Source: Nitrososphaeraceae archaeon (lineage in GTDB: Archaea; Thermoproteota; Nitrososphaeria; Nitrososphaerales; Nitrososphaeraceae). Taken from it: a stretch of 64,000 nt of DNA. The position numbers and the translations under genes were made by a program. The stretch lies in contig JAJPHM010000024.1 of the NCBI GenBank assembly GCA_021325295.1, forward strand, positions 1 through 64,000, given 5' to 3'. The notes beneath the pieces are model-generated. The model worked only from the letters and a program-made list of their open reading frames with translations. It ran no database searches and was not told the DNA's origin. Below, one piece after another: positions 17,405 through 26,463 of the stretch (the first letter of the stretch is position 1; every line of letters starts with the position of its first letter).

Positions 17405-18274
17405 CTATATGGCAGATTTGTTGAAATCATCGATCAGCTTTTTGTGCCTTTTGCAAATAACGGGGTTTAACACCTGGGTTCTTATCAGGTCAGATTGCCA
17501 GTGCGAGTTGTACAACCTGCAGTTCTGGAGGTTGCAGAACGGCTGACCAAAAGTTATGAAAAACATGGTTGCCTGGTAAACATAGCCAATTGCGGCATCA
17601 GTGATCCGCTTATCGTGGTAGTCGATGTACTGCCCTGCAAATTTGTCTTTATCTTCATCTGTATCTCTATCTCTTCTCGCCTCCCTCTGGCTGGACAGGT
17701 AATGTGCTTGGGCCCTGTATAAGTAAAATTCTCTGGGTTTGGCTGGAGCCTCAACGATCCCTGAAGTCGATATTATACTAGGCGTGCCGCAGACAAGAGC
17801 TCTGGCATGGTATCGCCAATCGTCTTCGCTGAACGTGCAGGCAAGCTTGCTTGTAAAAATTATATGCAAATGTTCAGTGATGCGCTCATCTTCAGGAAGC
17901 ATCGAGTAAAAAACTCTCTGCATCATAAAGCCGTCATATAGCAAGTTCGTCACAAGTTCCGGGCAGGCGATAAATTGCTGTTCATTGATGACCATCTGCT
18001 CTAATTCTCCAACCTTTCTGGGCGGCTGTCTTTCAAATGGCTGCTTTACCTCGCTTATCGTGATGGATGCAAGCCTGCGTGCAATGCTTGGGTCTGCTCT
18101 GTCTATGCCGACAAAGTCAAAGAAAGGCGGTCTGATATCAACCCTGCAGCGGCTAAAGGCACTACTTGCCTGCTTGCAAACCTTGTCCATGTCAAGATAA
18201 CTGCAGGAAGGATCAGTATAGAGGTGAATATACCGTGGTCTTGGCATCAAGCCTATAGTTAGATCAGCATACAA
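17405..18274 (-). CDS. Unknown protein with archaemetzincin-like C-terminal Cys/His pattern
   Basis: 289 residues, soluble, no signal peptide. The C-terminal third has Cys and His in the order FCNLQNC, then CKRHKK, recalling the metal site or zinc core at the end of archaemetzincin-type metallopeptidases, but no HExxH helix can be seen. An insert rich in Arg, Asp and Lys (about residues 200-220) is probably a loop. It may be one of the DUF6775-type putative metallopeptidases of archaea; this is a guess from pattern. It reads the same way as thi4 but 78 bases apart. Confidence 0.55.
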   Translation of the reverse strand: MYADLTIGLMPRPRYIHLYTDPSCSYLDMDKVCKQASSAFSRCRVDIRPPFFDFVGIDRADPSIARRLASITISEVKQPFERQPPRKVGELEQMVINEQQFIACPELVTNLLYDGFMMQRVFYSMLPEDERITEHLHIIFTSKLACTFSEDDWRYHARALVCGTPSIISTSGIVEAPAKPREFYLYRAQAHYLSSQREARRDRDTDEDKDKFAGQYIDYHDKRITDAAIGYVYQATMFFITFGQPFCNLQNCRLYNSHWQSDLIRTQVLNPVICKRHKKLIDDFNKSAI

Positions 18275-18352
18275 GGAAAGAAAAGAAAAATAAAAAGATT
18301 AATCGGGTTGGTCTCTTGATGGTCTAGGATATTATTGTAGCCTTGTTTGCCT

Positions 18353-19165
18353 CTACTTTACCTTCAACTTTGGCGGATTTGATATCTCTTTGAGCTTGCT
18401 TGCAGCCACTTCTGCTGCTTTTTTGCCCGATAGGAGCATTGCACCAAATGTCGGCCCCATCCTTGGAAGTCCATGTGTTTCGGTCACAGACATGCCTGCG
18501 GCAATTAGGCCAGGAAATACCTCGCCTGTAAAGTTGACCACGGCATCTTCACTTCCCTCTACCCACATAGGGTCCATCCCCTTCCATTTCACATACCCTC
18601 TATCCATGAGCCTCTTGACTGCGACAGAATCATGCCCTGATGCATCTATCACAATCTTGCTCTCGAGTGCAACAGGATCCACACAGGTAATATTCCTTGG
18701 AAGTGCAGAAACTGGCATCCAGTTCACCACAACGCCGCTGACCCTCTTGTTTTTGAGCACTAGGTCATCAAATTTTGTCAACTGCAGGAATCTTACGCCT
18801 GCGTCACATGCAGATGCAATCAGCTTTGAGCAGGCATGCGGGCCCCAAGTGGCATAAAGCCCATCGTTTATCTTTCTATATGGGACACCCAGCTCATCCC
18901 ATATCTTTTGCGCCGGTGCCCTTACTGTAACTGGGTTCATCATGTACCCGCCAACCCAGTAGCCGCCACCGATATAGTTATTCTGTTCCACAATTAGAGT
19001 CCTTATGCCCATTTTTGCAAGATCTCTTCCAGCCGTCAGGCCAGCCGGCCCGGCACCGATAATTATCACATCAGAATCGGTATATTCGTTCATTGTTTCA
19101 TTGAACATGGCTGCAATTGTTCTTGTGATCTCCTTCTCGCTTGCGTCTGAGAATATCTTTGCCAT
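18353..19165 (-). CDS. thi4: Thiazole synthase Thi4 family
   Basis: Makes the thiazole half of thiamine (or, in some archaea, acts as ribose-1,5-bisphosphate isomerase). The NAD-binding GAGPAG is at 37-42, with GGGYWVGGYMMN and the C-terminal GLPRMGPTFGAMLLSGKKAA, all typical. Cys161 in NITCVDP stands where yeast Thi4 has its sulfur-donor Cys205 and methanogen enzymes have His. This points to single-turnover sulfur donation from the protein itself. 270 residues, ATG start, TATTAATAA box about 33 bases upstream. No riboswitch-like structure seen. Confidence 0.92.
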   Translation of the reverse strand: MAKIFSDASEKEITRTIAAMFNETMNEYTDSDVIIIGAGPAGLTAGRDLAKMGIRTLIVEQNNYIGGGYWVGGYMMNPVTVRAPAQKIWDELGVPYRKINDGLYATWGPHACSKLIASACDAGVRFLQLTKFDDLVLKNKRVSGVVVNWMPVSALPRNITCVDPVALESKIVIDASGHDSVAVKRLMDRGYVKWKGMDPMWVEGSEDAVVNFTGEVFPGLIAAGMSVTETHGLPRMGPTFGAMLLSGKKAAEVAASKLKEISNPPKLKVK

Positions 19166-19366
19166 ACCAGATTATGCTCGGCGATGGTTATTAATACATT
19201 CCATTGTGGCGAATATGGCAGCCAGGAAGAAAGGGAGCGGAGTATGACAGTAAGAAGAGGAAAAGATAGGCTACAGATAGATAAATAGAATGTCCTATTC
19301 TGAATCGCTTTGCCTTTCTGGCTTGTCTTCTCTTGCCTTGTTTTTATCTGTCTGTCCTATCCTGAC

Positions 19367-20458
19367 CTACTCTTTGGACAGTTGAACAAACTCTTTAACA
19401 AAATTTGAATATGCTTCCCGGATGCGGAATTCCTTGGGCGGACTTTTGAAGCCGTATGCACTGATTATCTCTGATTTTCTTTTTAGGGTTGCTGCTGTCT
19501 GTTTCCTAGTCTTAGATGGTGAGCCTATGGCCCTCACAACATCAAGTAAGACATTTCCTGCATTAGGACCATCATTTGTCCTCAATGTTAGGTCCATTAT
19601 TATTTCACTGCCAAGAAACCCTTCGCTTGACATCCAGTAATAGCTGTTCCTAGAATCACCAAGAAAATCAGTGTATTCAGTGGTGCCTGCGACTGATTCG
19701 AACTTGTACGGAGCTTCGATGCTTATCGAGTCTGTTTTCATGGCCCGCTTTTGCATTCTGATCTTTTCTACCATGGTTTTTCTAGTCTCTTCGCTTCCCC
19801 CAACATCAAGCTGGTAGCTCTTCCTTACATGGACTCCCCTCTCTACCATAAAATCAATCATGCCTTTATGAAATGCAGTCCCACCAAGCTGGCTCAAAAG
19901 GTCGTCGCCAGCAACAACGAGGTTCTTTGCGGCAAACTTGCTTGCAATAGAGCTGTTGCTTGCTACTTTTGCTGGAGTGGCATTTACAAACGCTACACCA
20001 GCGTCCAGACTTGCATATGCATACTGGGCTGATGTTTTGTCAAGACCAGAAGATATCAGATTAAGAGCAACATCTACCTTTTCTTTCCTCAGCATTTCAA
20101 TAAACCCTTTTTGAGAAGCGGTAACTGGCTTGGTAACTTGTGACTCCTGTCCTGCGGCCAGAATATCAGAATCTGACAGCAACCCTGGTGAGACTTTCAG
20201 TGAAATTTTGGATTCTCCAAGGCTGCGGCCGTTCGGCCCATCCTTTGCAATGATCTGGGAAAGGCTTTTTCCTACCTTGTCTGGGTCGATGTCAAATGCG
20301 GCTACGACCTTTACCTGCGATGCTTTGAGGCCTCCTACCTGTCTGTGCCACAGGCCATCAGCATTTCTGCTCTTGCCATAATACTCTATGCCACGGATAA
20401 AAGTCCGGCCCACATTTCCTACTCCTATAACGGCAATCCTTACGTCAGATGCTGCCAT
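19367..20458 (-). CDS. ino1: Myo-inositol-1-phosphate synthase
   Basis: Converts glucose 6-phosphate to inositol 1-phosphate for archaeal phosphatidylinositol-type lipids or inositol solutes. The Rossmann motif IGVGNVGRTFIRGIEYY opens the protein. Further family blocks are VKVVAAFDIDPDKVGK, FVNATP, DLLSQLGGTAFHKGM and LDVGGSEETRKTM. 363 residues is the archaeal length; eukaryotic enzymes are longer. A GATTTAAATTC box lies about 48 bases upstream of the ATG. Transcribed alone. Confidence 0.92.
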   Translation of the reverse strand: MAASDVRIAVIGVGNVGRTFIRGIEYYGKSRNADGLWHRQVGGLKASQVKVVAAFDIDPDKVGKSLSQIIAKDGPNGRSLGESKISLKVSPGLLSDSDILAAGQESQVTKPVTASQKGFIEMLRKEKVDVALNLISSGLDKTSAQYAYASLDAGVAFVNATPAKVASNSSIASKFAAKNLVVAGDDLLSQLGGTAFHKGMIDFMVERGVHVRKSYQLDVGGSEETRKTMVEKIRMQKRAMKTDSISIEAPYKFESVAGTTEYTDFLGDSRNSYYWMSSEGFLGSEIIMDLTLRTNDGPNAGNVLLDVVRAIGSPSKTRKQTAATLKRKSEIISAYGFKSPPKEFRIREAYSNFVKEFVQLSKE

Positions 20459-20589
20459 TCACTTGCGCTCCAGTGATAGTGCGAGCAGCGTGAAGAATTT
20501 AAATCAATCTTTTGTAAAGTCAAATCCGAACCTGACCGTGAGGTAAAACACACTTCAATTGTTTGCTGCTCTGCATTTGCCGCAAGATG

Positions 20590-20877
20590 CTAAAAGTTAT
20601 CACCAAAATTTCTAGTTTGCTCGTCAACATCCTGTTGTGGCGTAGCGCCTTTTGTCTTCTGTGGGTTCTTGTGCTCCCTAGCTTCTACTTTATTTCTGTG
20701 CTCCTGCCTTGTGTGGTGCAACCTGTCTTTTTCGTGTATAAACTCTTTTCCACAATCCGGGCACCTTACAATTGGGTGGTGGTGGGCAGAGACTGCATGC
20801 CTTATGAGTTCATTGTATTTTTCAAATTTCTCACCACATATATCGCAGATGTTCTTTTCTCTGTGAAGGATATCCAT
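20590..20877 (-). CDS. Small protein with two C2H2 zinc fingers
   Basis: Two consecutive classical fingers: CDICGEKFEKYNELIRHAVSAH style (C-x2-C-x12-H-x4-H) at about residues 11-33, and CPDCGKEFIHEKDRLHHTRQEH at about 39-60. A charged, Gln-rich tail of about 35 residues follows. Two fingers could bind DNA, RNA or a partner. At least two further short C2H2-type proteins occur in this window (23503-23913, 58056-58250). No target is known. It is convergent with no gene and lies 131 bases before ino1 on the same strand. Confidence 0.8.
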   Translation of the reverse strand: MDILHREKNICDICGEKFEKYNELIRHAVSAHHHPIVRCPDCGKEFIHEKDRLHHTRQEHRNKVEAREHKNPQKTKGATPQQDVDEQTRNFGDNF

Positions 20878-21062
20878 AGCTCACTAACTACCTGCCGATG
20901 TATTACAACAGCTACTACCTGCTAAAAGAGTTTTTCATTTGTCTAGTTTAGAATTTAACTTTCTGGTCTGTTCATATTTTATTCTCTGTCAGTTTTATCA
21001 AAAGCCAAACTGAAAAAATAGTACAGTCATCTTCGCTGCCTGATGCCCGCAGATGGACAAAC

Positions 21063-22475
21063 TCATTGATTCTGGTTTTCTAGCAGGGTTCTCTGACCAG
21101 CGACATTGGTAGCAATTTTCACGCTACTGCTGGCACCTGTATCAATACCGTCATACTTGGCCGGGCTTTCTGCCCTGCTCTTTGTCTTTTTTTTCTCAAA
21201 TGACAGCTCTTCCACTTTTCTTCTTCCTTCCTTTTCAATTGCTGCCTTGACTACCTTTAGTATGTTGTTGTCTTTAGTATCATTGATGTAAACAACATAG
21301 ACCAAAGCACTGTCCTTTCCTTCAAACTTTCTTACAACTCTGCCTATCCTTTGGGCGACCTGGTTCATGTTTGAAGTGCTAGCAATGATAATTGCAATTC
21401 TAACTTGCGGCACATCATATCCAATTTCAAGGGTATGGACAGAAAGCAGCGGAAAGTATTCTGAGCCCCACGATGCAAGGATCTCTTTTCTTTCCTTCGC
21501 CTTCGTGCCATTATGCATCACCATGGCAGCTATGCCATCATCTTCAAGCATCTCCTTGAGCATCTGGATTGACTTTATTGTCTCGCTAAAAATCATGACT
21601 CTTTCTCCTCTGTGTTTTCTGACAAGCTCAACAGTCTTTGCCAGCTTGTTCTTTGCAGAGCTAAGGATCTCTTTTCTCCTTCCTACGTTGGCAAACCACT
21701 GTTTGGCAAGCGATGCGCGAGTACCTCCTCTTGCCAATATGCGGCTCATTCTCAGAGGGTCGTATGTCTGAAGCTTTCTTGATATCTCTTTGATTGCAGC
21801 AGTGGCTTCGTCGTATGCTTTTTGCTCCTCGGGGCTAAACGCTGCCTGTACGGGGATGATTTCCGGTCTGGCGAGCCGGCCATCTGTCACGGCATCTTTT
21901 ATCAGATATTTCTTTACCGGAGGCGTGACCACCATTATTGTATGATATTTTGGATCTTTTTCATTGATGGTTGCAGTCAAGCCAAGCACCGCCTTGCTAG
22001 GGTCTTCGACGATTACATCAAATATCCTGTCAAAACCTGAAGCTGTCTCGCTTACCAAGTGCACTTCATCGAGCACTACCATGCTGGCATTGCGTATGAG
22101 GTCAAAATTGTGTATGGCGCTCTGATATGTGCTTATTGTAATTTCTCTGACATCCTTGCGCTCGCCGTAGTATACTCCTATGGAACTTGCCTGCAGTCCA
22201 TAGCTTAAGAGACGCTTTACGTTCTGCTCAACAAGGACAATCCTGGGAACCAAAAAGAGGATCCTAAATTCTCCATTGTTTCTGAGCGCTGCAGCGCGTC
22301 TGGCACACTCAAATGCAATCTCTGTCTTGCCTGTGCCTGTGCTGTATATCACAGACCCTCTGAGGCCGTTCTCTATCCATGCCTCTACTGCGTCAAGCTG
22401 GTCCTTCTTTAATTCAAAAGGGAACCTGAGCTCAGAGATAGCATGCGCCACACCGTGGGTTGGTATCCTGTCCAC
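21063..22475 (-). CDS. SF2 DNA helicase, XPB/Rad25-like
   Basis: A 470-residue superfamily 2 helicase. Walker A is STGTGKTE (K50), motif II is DEVH (136-139), motif III is TATIN and motif VI is QRIGRVVR. The short size and DEVH box match archaeal XPB, which opens DNA in repair or transcription. There is an Lys/Arg- and Ser-rich tail. The start is GTG at 22475, but the frame stays open upstream into the tsr3 gene, so a slightly longer N terminus is possible. It is divergent from tsr3 with only 36 bases between the chosen starts. The adjacent gene is not the nuclease Bax1 often linked with archaeal XPB. Confidence 0.85.
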   Translation of the reverse strand: MDRIPTHGVAHAISELRFPFELKKDQLDAVEAWIENGLRGSVIYSTGTGKTEIAFECARRAAALRNNGEFRILFLVPRIVLVEQNVKRLLSYGLQASSIGVYYGERKDVREITISTYQSAIHNFDLIRNASMVVLDEVHLVSETASGFDRIFDVIVEDPSKAVLGLTATINEKDPKYHTIMVVTPPVKKYLIKDAVTDGRLARPEIIPVQAAFSPEEQKAYDEATAAIKEISRKLQTYDPLRMSRILARGGTRASLAKQWFANVGRRKEILSSAKNKLAKTVELVRKHRGERVMIFSETIKSIQMLKEMLEDDGIAAMVMHNGTKAKERKEILASWGSEYFPLLSVHTLEIGYDVPQVRIAIIIASTSNMNQVAQRIGRVVRKFEGKDSALVYVVYINDTKDNNILKVVKAAIEKEGRRKVEELSFEKKKTKSRAESPAKYDGIDTGASSSVKIATNVAGQRTLLENQNQ

Positions 22476-22511
22476 TAAAAACTTTAATGAGAAAACATAC
22501 GTCTTTGCCCC

Positions 22512-23030
22512 ATGCGAGCCTTGGTCTACATGCTCTATCAGGATGACCCATTCAAGTGCACTGCGGCAAAGCTTGTTAAATTTGGGCTTGCAGAGAGGGT
22601 CGCGTCAGTTCCAAGAGGCTCCATTCTGCTTGACCCTTTCTCTGAAATTCCAATTTCAAAGGCCGATTCTGCGCTCGCCGGTTCTGTCTGCGCAATCGAC
22701 TGCTCGTGGGATAAGGCTGACGAGGTGCTTGGATCTCGCAGGTACAAGAATGCAGCAAAGCGCGGCATTGGCAGACGCTTGCCTGCGATGCTGGCGGCAA
22801 ACCCAGTAAATTACGCGACGCTGGCCAAGTTGTCAAGTGCAGAGGCGCTGGCTGGTGCGCTATATGTAATTGGCGACATGGCTACAGCAAAGAGTATTCT
22901 GGATAAGTTCAAGTGGGGCCACACTTTTTTTGAGCTCAATTCAAATCTGCTTGAGGACTATTCAAAAGCAGATACTATCGAGCAGATTATCCAGCTTGAA
23001 AAAGAATATTTTGCTTTGCATTCCGATTGA
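22512..23030 (+). CDS. tsr3: Tsr3-type rRNA aminocarboxypropyltransferase
   Basis: Tsr3 transfers the aminocarboxypropyl group of SAM to a hypermodified uridine in helix 31 of small-subunit rRNA. The 172 residues contain the family motifs LDPFSE, AIDCSW and RRLPAMLAANPVNY. The ATG at 22512 follows a CTTTAATG box about 30 bases upstream, so the mRNA is leaderless. It reads directly towards the RNase P RNA gene, whose 5' end is 31 bases beyond the stop, so the two RNA-maturation genes are neighbours on one strand. Confidence 0.92.
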   Translation: MRALVYMLYQDDPFKCTAAKLVKFGLAERVASVPRGSILLDPFSEIPISKADSALAGSVCAIDCSWDKADEVLGSRRYKNAAKRGIGRRLPAMLAANPVNYATLAKLSSAEALAGALYVIGDMATAKSILDKFKWGHTFFELNSNLLEDYSKADTIEQIIQLEKEYFALHSD

Positions 23031-23061
23031 GTTAAATTGAATCTATGCGCCTATATTTGTA

Positions 23062-23362
23062 GCGAGCCGGCGCGCGGGTTACTTTTCCTTCGTGAAGAGA
23101 GGAAACTCCTCCCTCGCTGCAGGCACCTGAATTGGCGACAATTAGCCGGAGACGGCTGGCAACGGAACAGAAAAGAAATCCAGTCAGGCTGATTCGCACC
23201 GTAAACGGTGATGGAGAGTATCCTGAGTTTTCCTGATACTGGAATGAAACTGCCGCCCCGGGTGGAGCAAGGCCGAACAGAGCATAATGGTCCTGCACCT
23301 GCTCAGGTTGGCTGCTCAGCGGAATCCCGCCTAAAACAGAAGGAGGGTTACGGCCGGCACGC
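23062..23362 (+). ncRNA. rnpB: RNase P RNA (archaeal type A)
   Basis: Catalytic RNA that trims the 5' leader of pre-tRNAs. The ends pair as helix P1: 23062-23071 (GCGAGCCGGC) with 23353-23362 (GCCGGCACGC), nine pairs and one A-A mismatch. The universally conserved core is present: GAGGAAACTCCTCC (near 23097), a GAATGAAACTGCCGC segment (near 23242) and ACAGAAGGAGGGTTAC (23336-23351), whose two outer blocks form P4. About 301 nt, as expected. No large open frame on either strand explains these motifs. The transcript may start from the TATATTTG-like run just upstream or be read through from tsr3. Confidence 0.93.
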
Positions 23363-23502
23363 ACTAGTTTATTATTATCAGTATCTGGTTTAGGTCGGTC
23401 GATAGCTTGTCCAAATTGCCTGCAAATCACCTGACTTTATGCTTCTGACTGCATCCAGTATAGTATGTATGGATTCTTTTCAGCGCGGGGAGCCAGTCGC
23501 AT

Positions 23503-23913
23503 CTATTGCCGCATATTTTTCTTGAGCATATTTCTTATATGATTATCAATATTTTTCATCATACTGGGGTTGCCTTCTATGGCCTGCCGAAGCTTTGGAT
23601 TTGTATATTCTACGTTTAGGTACTTGATGTCCTGCCTGAAAGGATAGTATCTGTACTTTAACACTACCTGTGCAGACTCGCCATCAACCCTGAAATCAAG
23701 CTTGGCAGTACCATAAACAAATAGAGGGGGCTTTTTCTTTCCTGACTCGAGACGGCACATCATTATCCTAGAGTGGTGGAACTCGTCTTCATGATCCTTG
23801 ACATCTGAATAAAACAGGAAGTTGCGCCCGCACTCTATGCATATCCACACGGTCTTCAGGTCTTCTTCCGGTGGCACAGACTCTTCCAGAGAAAAATGGA
23901 ATTTAACTATCAA
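23503..23913 (-). CDS. Zinc-finger protein, archaeal, unknown role
   Basis: 136 residues. One C2H2-like finger near residues 28-47 (CIECGRNFLFYSDVKDHEDE then FHH) is followed by a beta-rich region (LFVYGTAKLDFRVDGESAQV, YRYYPFRQDIKYLNVEYTN) and a basic helix at the end (NIDNHIRNMLKKNMRQ). The second part is not a known domain to me. It may bind nucleic acid. It is convergent with the RNase P RNA gene, 140 bases away. Confidence 0.7.
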   Translation of the reverse strand: MIVKFHFSLEESVPPEEDLKTVWICIECGRNFLFYSDVKDHEDEFHHSRIMMCRLESGKKKPPLFVYGTAKLDFRVDGESAQVVLKYRYYPFRQDIKYLNVEYTNPKLRQAIEGNPSMMKNIDNHIRNMLKKNMRQ

Positions 23914-24054
23914 GTAAAGATGTAAGCTTAGTTTTCTAGAGAATAGTTAACTGTCGATTATGTAAGATCCTCAGCTCCAGGCAGGCAGATTTGACCGTTT
24001 CTAGCCTGACGATTTGCCAGATTATATCTTCTGGGGCAGATGTATGCATCTGGG

Positions 24055-24531
24055 TCAACGGCCTGACCCGGGTAAACCAAAGGTCTTTGCAGGCGATCTG
24101 TAATCTGTCATGACAGTTACTCCCTCATTTGTAGTGACCTGAACGTTGGTCGTATTGGTGGTGGGTTTGGGATAAAAGTAAAAGTCATCACCGGGATCAA
24201 GAGAAGCTAGTTTTTGCACATCACCTGTTCCCAGCGTAACAGTAATCCCAGTAAGCGGATCCTTGCCGACATTGATAACTCTTATTCTATACTGGGTACC
24301 AGCAATGTCTGTAGTATCCTTTATGGCATCAACTTCAAGAGCATGAGCGGGTTTTGACTCTTGCATGTAGAGATAGATCAGTACAAGAGCTGCACCTGCC
24401 GCAACAGGTGCCAACACGTATACCTTGCTCCACTTTAGAGGCACGTTGTAAGTAAGTTGCCTCATCGGATAATAATGGTTTTTGTACAGTACTGCTCTGC
24501 TGATGAACATCTGCCTGTCAAGGGGCTGCAA
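24055..24531 (-). CDS. Single-pass membrane protein with extracytoplasmic domain
   Basis: One membrane helix (VYVLAPVAAGAALVLIYLYM, about residues 35-54) precedes a soluble outside domain of about 100 residues resembling an Ig-like or CARDB-type beta sandwich (YRIRVINVGKDPLTGITVTL). The helix is an uncleaved anchor. The true start may be the ATG at 24465, since the first 22 residues look unconserved. Related short anchored beta domains are common in these archaea. Function unknown. Confidence 0.6.
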   Translation of the reverse strand: MQPLDRQMFISRAVLYKNHYYPMRQLTYNVPLKWSKVYVLAPVAAGAALVLIYLYMQESKPAHALEVDAIKDTTDIAGTQYRIRVINVGKDPLTGITVTLGTGDVQKLASLDPGDDFYFYPKPTTNTTNVQVTTNEGVTVMTDYRSPAKTFGLPGSGR

Positions 24532-24635
24532 CTAAAGAGGCGGGAGAAAAAACAGAAAAAGAATCGGTAGCGCTGTGTTTGTTCATCCCAGACAATACAG
24601 CATAAATGGGAAGATCTGCCTACCCATTATAACAA

Positions 24636-25631
24636 TTGAAGACCATTATCTTTCCGGCTTCTGCAGACTCTTCCAAGCTTGCCAGCAAATATGGCTATGA
24701 TGAATGGCTTGTGAGCAGATTCATGCAATATGTTCCTGATGTAGAAAGATTTTTGGCAAAGATGGATGCCAGGCCGACTCACTATATCCGAGTAAATACG
24801 CTCAAAATAGAGCCGGAGAACTTGGCAGAGAGGCTTGCCTCAAAGGGCTTTGAGCTCCGTCGTACTTTTCTATCTGAGGTGTTTGCAATACTCAGGGCAC
24901 CATTTTCTGTCGGCGCGACAACAGAGTACCTGCTTGGCTACTATTACGTCCAAGATCTTGGCTCCTGTGTCCCTGTCGATGCTATGGAACTGGACAGTGG
25001 TAGCGACCTTGTGGTCATGGATATGGCCGCAGCTCCTGGCGGCAAGACTACATTTATCTCCCAGAAAATGAAAAACGCTGGCGTTGTAGTCGCTTTAGAA
25101 CCGCAAGAAAAGAGGCTCAGGTCACTTGTCTTCAATCTGGCCCGTTGCGGTGTTACCAATACCTGTGTATACCTGATGGATGGCGGGCGTGCCAACGACC
25201 TTAAACTCAAGTTTGACAGGGTCCTGCTAGATGCTCCATGCAGTTGCGAGGGGGTAATTCCGAAGGACATGCTGCGCAAAACAAGCCACAAGCCGGACGA
25301 TATTGACTATTGTGCCAACAGACAGAAAATGCTGATTGAAGCTGCAGCAGAACTTGTCAAGCCCGGCGGGCTGCTGATATATTCGACATGCTCTTTTGCG
25401 CCAGAGGAAAATGAAATGATTGTAGACTGGCTTCTTGGAAGGATAAATAACAGAGCCGGAGGAGAAAACAAAGCAAGAAATGCAAGAATTGAGCCACTAC
25501 CACATGGAAACTCCGGTCTGACTAGCTTTGGCGGCTACACGTTTGATGATAACCTAAAGAACGCAAGGCGGTTCTATCCACATATCGACAACACTCTGGG
25601 CTTTTTCGTTGCAAAGATAAGGATCCGGTGA
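24636..25631 (+). CDS. tRNA/rRNA cytosine-C5 methyltransferase (NOL1/NOP2/Sun family)
   Basis: SAM-dependent enzyme that methylates cytosine C5 in tRNA or rRNA. An RNA-binding N-terminal part is followed by the catalytic domain: SAM site MDMAAAPGGKTTFISQKM, motif IV LDAPCSCEG and motif VI YSTCSFAPEENE. Both catalytic cysteines (in APCSC and in STCSF) are present. 331 residues, no PUA domain within it, but the next gene codes for a PUA protein. The start is TTG 24636; a GCATAAATG box lies about 33 bases upstream. Confidence 0.92.
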   Translation: MKTIIFPASADSSKLASKYGYDEWLVSRFMQYVPDVERFLAKMDARPTHYIRVNTLKIEPENLAERLASKGFELRRTFLSEVFAILRAPFSVGATTEYLLGYYYVQDLGSCVPVDAMELDSGSDLVVMDMAAAPGGKTTFISQKMKNAGVVVALEPQEKRLRSLVFNLARCGVTNTCVYLMDGGRANDLKLKFDRVLLDAPCSCEGVIPKDMLRKTSHKPDDIDYCANRQKMLIEAAAELVKPGGLLIYSTCSFAPEENEMIVDWLLGRINNRAGGENKARNARIEPLPHGNSGLTSFGGYTFDDNLKNARRFYPHIDNTLGFFVAKIRIR

Positions 25632-25675
25632 TGTAAGTGATGGAAAACCGATACATAGCAAGGGGGCAGACATAA

Positions 25676-26359
25676 TTGGCAAAAGGCATGAATGACAACA
25701 ACAATGGTGGAAAAGAAACTGCGAAGTCAAGAGAAGCAGCTGCTACCGATCTTTTCTGGAAGAAGCCAAACAGGCAGCAGATGACTATTCTAAGGAGAGC
25801 ATTTGACAAGTGGTCTGTTTTTGAATTCTTTGAGCAGAACAAGATGGCAATTCTCATTAAAGATCTTGGGGGGAAAAAGGCTGTGTGTATTTCATCCAGC
25901 CAAGTTGAGCCAATTGTACTGTCAAGCGCTCCATACTCTGCGGGCATGGTAATAGGAGAGCTGAAAAAGAAAAAGTTCTCCCTGAATCTTCAAGGCGCAG
26001 AGCTTTTTGCAAGAATCAATAGAGACCAAGGCAAGGCCTTCCAGTTCTCACATGTTGTTGTAAGCGAAGATGCAGAGAAACTGGTGCTCTATGGAAGAGA
26101 TATATTCGGCAGCTCTATTGTCAGAGCCACCAGCGGATTGAATGAGAATCAGGTTGTCATTATTTTGAATGCAAGGAGTGAGGCAATAGGGATAGGCCGA
26201 ACCAGGTTTTCCGGAGATGCCTTGCAAAGAAATGGCGTGGCTGTGACAACTTTGATCGATGCCGGACACTATCTTCGAGGTGAAAATCAAGATCTGGACG
26301 ACGTGGCATACAAAATGCAATTGCGCCCGCCGAACGAGCAGCGCAGATCAAATAGTTAG
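25676..26359 (+). CDS. Nip7-like PUA-domain ribosome biogenesis protein
   Basis: The fold is that of Nip7: an N-terminal alpha-beta domain with PYSAGMVIGELKKKKFSLNL, followed by a PUA RNA-binding domain beginning FSHVVVSEDAEKLVLYGRDIFGSSI and ending with VVIILNARSEAIGIGR. Eukaryotic Nip7 acts in 27S pre-rRNA processing; archaeal forms bind U-rich RNA. A low-complexity Asn/Gly/Lys N-terminal stretch of ~25 residues is extra. It starts 44 bases after the methyltransferase gene, so the pair is probably one transcript for rRNA maturation. TTG 25676 or ATG 25688 may be the start. Confidence 0.82.
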   Translation: MAKGMNDNNNGGKETAKSREAAATDLFWKKPNRQQMTILRRAFDKWSVFEFFEQNKMAILIKDLGGKKAVCISSSQVEPIVLSSAPYSAGMVIGELKKKKFSLNLQGAELFARINRDQGKAFQFSHVVVSEDAEKLVLYGRDIFGSSIVRATSGLNENQVVIILNARSEAIGIGRTRFSGDALQRNGVAVTTLIDAGHYLRGENQDLDDVAYKMQLRPPNEQRRSNS

Positions 26360-26463
26360 CTTAACTGAATACCGCCGACTTGGTAGACTTTTTGTTTTTC
26401 ATTTACCTGTGTTTGCTACTGCTGTTACTGTAAAACAAAAACACAGCTATTACCATCATCAAT

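Noticed and set aside
23032-23430. 132-codon minus-strand reading frame
   Set aside because: It lies antisense to RNase P RNA, whose conserved core and P1 helix are clear; composition is not protein-like.
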